A DNA stretch of 8,437 nt, taken from assembly GCA_030523385.1 (NCBI GenBank), contig JAUNIV010000027.1:1-8437 (forward strand), in the 5' to 3' direction. A model generated the notes under the pieces. That model made no database searches and was not told the origin of the DNA. It saw only the letters and a program-made list of their open reading frames with translations. Position numbers and translations under genes: made by a program. How positions within the stretch are numbered: position 1 is the stretch's first letter; every line of letters starts with the position of its first letter. Origin of the DNA: Bacteroidales bacterium (lineage in GTDB: Bacteria; Bacteroidota; Bacteroidia; Bacteroidales; Bacteroidaceae). Positions 5,304 to 8,437 of this stretch are shown here, in pieces.

Positions 5304-8300
5304 ATGAAAGTAAGTTTCTTTATAGACAGACCCGTATTCTCGGCTGTCATCTCCATACTGATTGTCATTGTCGGCATCATCGGACTGACCATGCTGCCCA
5401 TTGACCAATATCCGCAAATCACGCCTCCCGTAGTGAAAATCAGTGCTTCCTATCCGGGAGCCAGTGCGCTGACGGTATCGCAGGCAGTGGCCACCCCCAT
5501 CGAACAGGAGCTTAACGGTACGCCGGGCATGCTCTACATGGAATCCAACAGTTCCAATTCGGGTGGCTTCTCGGCTACGGTGACTTTCGATATCTCTGCC
5601 GACCCCGACCTGGCCGCAGTAGAGATACAGAACCGCATCAAGCTGGCCGAATCACGCCTTCCGGCCGAAGTGATACAGAACGGTATTTCCGTAGAGAAGC
5701 AGGCTGCCAGCCAGTTGCTCACGTTGTGTCTCACCTCCACTGACCCGAAGTTCGATGAAATATACCTCAGTAACTTTGCCACGCTGAATGTGCTCGACCT
5801 TATCCGTCGTATTCCGGGAGTAGGACGGGTATCAAACATTGGCAGCCGCTATTATGCCATGCAGATATGGGTTCAGCCCGACAAGTTGGCCAACTTCGGG
5901 CTGACGGTGGCCGACCTGCAAAATGCACTGAAAGACCAGAACCGCGAATCGGCAGCCGGTGTATTGGGACAACAGCCCGTAGATGGACTGGACGTCACCA
6001 TCCCCATCACCACACAAGGAAGACTTTCTACCGTGAGCCAGTTTGAGGAAATCGTGGTACGTGCCAATGCCGATGGCTCCATCATCCGACTGAGAGATGT
6101 GGCACGCATTTCGCTCGAAGCACAATCCTACAACACGGAAAGTGGCATCAACGGAGAGAATGCCGCCGTCCTGGCCATCTACATGCTGCCGGGAGCCAAC
6201 GCCATGGAAGTGGCACAGAAGGTGAAGGAAGCGATGGAAGAAATCAGCCGTAACTTTCCCGAAGGAATGAGCTACGAGATTCCTTTCGACATGACCACTT
6301 ATATATCCGAATCCATCCACGAAGTCTATAAGACGCTGTTCGAAGCACTGGTGCTGGTCATCGTCGTGGTATATCTTTCGCTGCAAAGCTGGCGGGCCAC
6401 GGTCATTCCGTTGGTGGCAGTACCCATCTCGCTCATCGGTACATTCGGGTTTATGCTGATATTCGGATTCTCGCTCAACATTCTGACCTTGTTGGGTCTG
6501 GTGCTTGCCATCGGTATTGTGGTGGATGATGCCATCGTGGTAGTAGAGAATGTGGAACGCATCATGGAGGAAGAGAAGCTCTCTCCTTATGAAGCCACGA
6601 AGAAAGCCATGAACGGACTGACGGGAGCCATCATCGCCACTTCACTGGTATTGGCAGCCGTATTCGTGCCCGTAAGTTTCTTAGGAGGCATCACCGGACA
6701 GCTTTACCGCCAGTTCACCGTGACCATCGTTGTGTCCGTATTGCTCTCTACGGTGGTGGCACTGACGCTGAGTCCTGTCATGTGTTCGCTCATCCTGCGT
6801 CCCGAAGACCCGGACAAGCCGAAAAACATTGTGTTCCGTCGTATCAACTCATGGCTGAACATCGGCAACCGCAAATATGCTTCCATCATCGGACGCACCG
6901 TGAAGCATCCGCGCCGCATACTGGCAGCTTTCGGCATGATGCTGATAGCCATCCTGCTCATTCACCGCATCACCCCCACCAGCTTCCTGCCCATAGAAGA
7001 CCAGGGGTATTTCAAGATAGAACTGGAACTGCCCGAAGGCGCCACACTGGAGCGCACCCGTAAGGTAACGGAACGCGCCGTGGACTACCTGATGCAAAAT
7101 CCTGCCGTGGAATATGTGCAGAGCGTGGCAGGAAGCAGTCCGCGCGTGGGCAGCAGCCAGGCACGCAGCGAACTGACAGTCATTCTGAAGCCATGGGAGG
7201 AACGAGATTCGCAGACCATCGACGAGATTATGATGCAGGTTAAGAAAGACATGACGGAATATCCCGAATGCAAGGTGTACCTCTCTACTCCTCCCGTCAT
7301 CCCGGGATTGGGAACTTCGGGTGGTTTCGAGATGCAGCTGGAAGCCCGTGGCGATGCCACATTCGACAATCTGGTGCAGGCCACAGATACGCTGATGTAT
7401 TATGCCTCCCAACGCAAGGAACTTTCGGGACTGTCCTCTTCCTTGCAGGCAGATATTCCTCAGCTCTACTTCGATGTGGACCGCGACAAGGTGAAGTTTG
7501 CCGGAGTGCCTTTGGCCGATGTGTTTTCCACCATGAAGGCTTACACCGGTTCGGTATATGTGAACGACTTCAACATGTTCAACCGCATCTACCGTGTGTA
7601 CATCCAGGCCGAAGCCCCTTATCGCGAGCATAAAGAGAACATCAACCTGTTCTTCGTGCGCGGGGCAGACAAAGCCATGATACCGCTTACCGCACTGGGT
7701 ACCACCTCTTACACCACCGGTCCGGGCAGCATCAAGCGGTTCAACATGTTCAGCAGCTCGGTCATCCGCGGTGAAGCAGCCGATGGCTACAGTTCGGGAC
7801 AGGCCATGGAAATCATCGAACAGATAGCCCGCGAACACCTGCCCGACAACATCGGCGTGGAATGGAGCGGACTTTCCTTCCAGGAAAAGCAGGCAGGCGG
7901 ACAAACAGGCGTCGTACTGGCATTGGTATTCATGTTCGTATTCCTGTTCCTGGCAGCCCTCTACGAAAGTTGGTTAGTGCCCGTGGCCGTATTGCTCTCC
8001 CTGCCTGTGGCCGCCTTGGGAGCCTATTTGGGCGTGTGGACTTGCGGACTTGAAAACGATGTCTATTTCCAGATAGGACTGGTGATGCTGGTAGGACTGG
8101 CCGCCAAAAACGCCATCCTCATCGTGGAGTTTGCCAAAGAAGAGACCGACAAAGGGACAGACATTGTGCAGGCAGCCTTGCATGCCGCGCAGCTACGCTT
8201 CCGCCCCATCCTGATGACCTCGTTGGCATTCATCCTGGGTATGCTCCCCATGGTCATAGCCAGCGGACCGGGTTCGGCCAGCCGACAGGCCATCGGAACG

Positions 8301-8408
8301 GGTGTGTTCTTCGGAATGATATTTGCCGTGACCGTGGGAATCATGCTGGTACCTTTCTTCTTTGTCCTGATATATAAGATGAAGACCAAAGTAAAGATAA
8401 AAAGATAA
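5304..8408 (+). CDS. RND multidrug efflux pump, HAE1 family (AcrB/MexF-like)
   Basis: This full-length 1034-residue inner-membrane pump exports hydrophobic or amphiphilic compounds using the proton gradient. It opens with the family-typical FFIDRPVF motif (5-12), followed by TM1 (about 11-31). A large periplasmic loop spans about 32-340, TM2-TM6 about 341-497 and TM7 about 538-556. The second periplasmic loop spans about 557-867 and TM8-TM12 about 868-1022. The proton-relay residues are all present: Asp408-Asp409 in GIVVDDAIVVVENVER, Lys935 in GLAAKNAILIVEF, and Arg965 and Thr972 in LRFRPILMTSLAF, matching AcrB D407, D408, K940, R971 and T978. This argues for a functional pump. It belongs to the HAE1 drug-efflux branch rather than the heavy-metal (CzcA) branch. 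The start at 5304 is preceded by AAAGAGAAGAG. The tail (KMKTKVKIKR) is short and basic. Substrate range cannot be read from sequence. Confidence 0.97.
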   Translation: MKVSFFIDRPVFSAVISILIVIVGIIGLTMLPIDQYPQITPPVVKISASYPGASALTVSQAVATPIEQELNGTPGMLYMESNSSNSGGFSATVTFDISADPDLAAVEIQNRIKLAESRLPAEVIQNGISVEKQAASQLLTLCLTSTDPKFDEIYLSNFATLNVLDLIRRIPGVGRVSNIGSRYYAMQIWVQPDKLANFGLTVADLQNALKDQNRESAAGVLGQQPVDGLDVTIPITTQGRLSTVSQFEEIVVRANADGSIIRLRDVARISLEAQSYNTESGINGENAAVLAIYMLPGANAMEVAQKVKEAMEEISRNFPEGMSYEIPFDMTTYISESIHEVYKTLFEALVLVIVVVYLSLQSWRATVIPLVAVPISLIGTFGFMLIFGFSLNILTLLGLVLAIGIVVDDAIVVVENVERIMEEEKLSPYEATKKAMNGLTGAIIATSLVLAAVFVPVSFLGGITGQLYRQFTVTIVVSVLLSTVVALTLSPVMCSLILRPEDPDKPKNIVFRRINSWLNIGNRKYASIIGRTVKHPRRILAAFGMMLIAILLIHRITPTSFLPIEDQGYFKIELELPEGATLERTRKVTERAVDYLMQNPAVEYVQSVAGSSPRVGSSQARSELTVILKPWEERDSQTIDEIMMQVKKDMTEYPECKVYLSTPPVIPGLGTSGGFEMQLEARGDATFDNLVQATDTLMYYASQRKELSGLSSSLQADIPQLYFDVDRDKVKFAGVPLADVFSTMKAYTGSVYVNDFNMFNRIYRVYIQAEAPYREHKENINLFFVRGADKAMIPLTALGTTSYTTGPGSIKRFNMFSSSVIRGEAADGYSSGQAMEIIEQIAREHLPDNIGVEWSGLSFQEKQAGGQTGVVLALVFMFVFLFLAALYESWLVPVAVLLSLPVAALGAYLGVWTCGLENDVYFQIGLVMLVGLAAKNAILIVEFAKEETDKGTDIVQAALHAAQLRFRPILMTSLAFILGMLPMVIASGPGSASRQAIGTGVFFGMIFAVTVGIMLVPFFFVLIYKMKTKVKIKR

Positions 8409-8437
8409 GAAACGACGTTATAAAAGAAAAGACGTAT
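8409..8437. other. Start of the spacer after the pump gene
   Basis: Only 29 bases remain after the pump stop codon. They are A-rich and contain no terminator hairpin, which suggests the operon continues. The last two bases are AT and could begin an ATG; that would give a 27-base spacer, close to the 24 bases between adaptor and pump. An outer-membrane channel of the OprM/TolC type is the expected next gene, but this is inference. Confidence 0.4.

Noticed and set aside
6849..7904. Open frame of 351 codons on the - strand inside the RND pump gene
   Set aside because: It is antisense to conserved pump sequence, has a low-complexity His/Gly/Val-rich translation and lacks any family motif.

Overview
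The window looks like a chromosomal segment of a Bacteroidales bacterium (Bacteroides, Phocaeicola or a close relative). The support is the protein families, the Bacteroidetes-type -7 promoter octamer TACTTTTG (consensus TAnnTTTG) upstream of two genes, and weak Shine-Dalgarno signals. Species cannot be read from the sequence alone. Coding sequence covers nearly all of the window, and every recognised gene is intact except the first, which is cut by the window edge.

Layout. Bases 1-170 are the 3' end of a YitT-type membrane protein gene on the + strand. It converges on a Crp/Fnr-like regulator gene on the - strand (215-802), and the two share a strong bidirectional terminator hairpin (176-211). 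A 143-bp divergent promoter region (803-945) separates the regulator from a + strand pair of exported cysteine peptidases. These are a C69-family dipeptidase (946-2541) and a bleomycin hydrolase/PepC-like C1 peptidase (2572-3759), 30 bp apart and probably one transcript. A 311-bp non-coding gap (3760-4070) follows, holding a 72-bp near-perfect palindrome made of two inverted hairpin units, and a possible operator. The rest is an RND efflux operon: a periplasmic adaptor (4071-5279), then an HAE1-type inner-membrane pump (5304-8408). The outer-membrane channel gene is expected just past the window end.

How the genes may work together. The two peptidases both carry Sec signal peptides, so they probably trim short peptides in the periplasm. 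The adaptor and pump form two parts of a tripartite proton-driven exporter and retain the expected proton-relay and channel-docking residues. The Crp/Fnr-like protein is divergent to the peptidase pair and may control it, but nothing in the sequence proves this. I see no phage, transposase, CRISPR, toxin or defence genes. The most unusual non-coding features are the covarying double-hairpin palindrome and the matched T8-TACTTTTG elements of the divergent promoters. I found no convincing undescribed multi-gene system.
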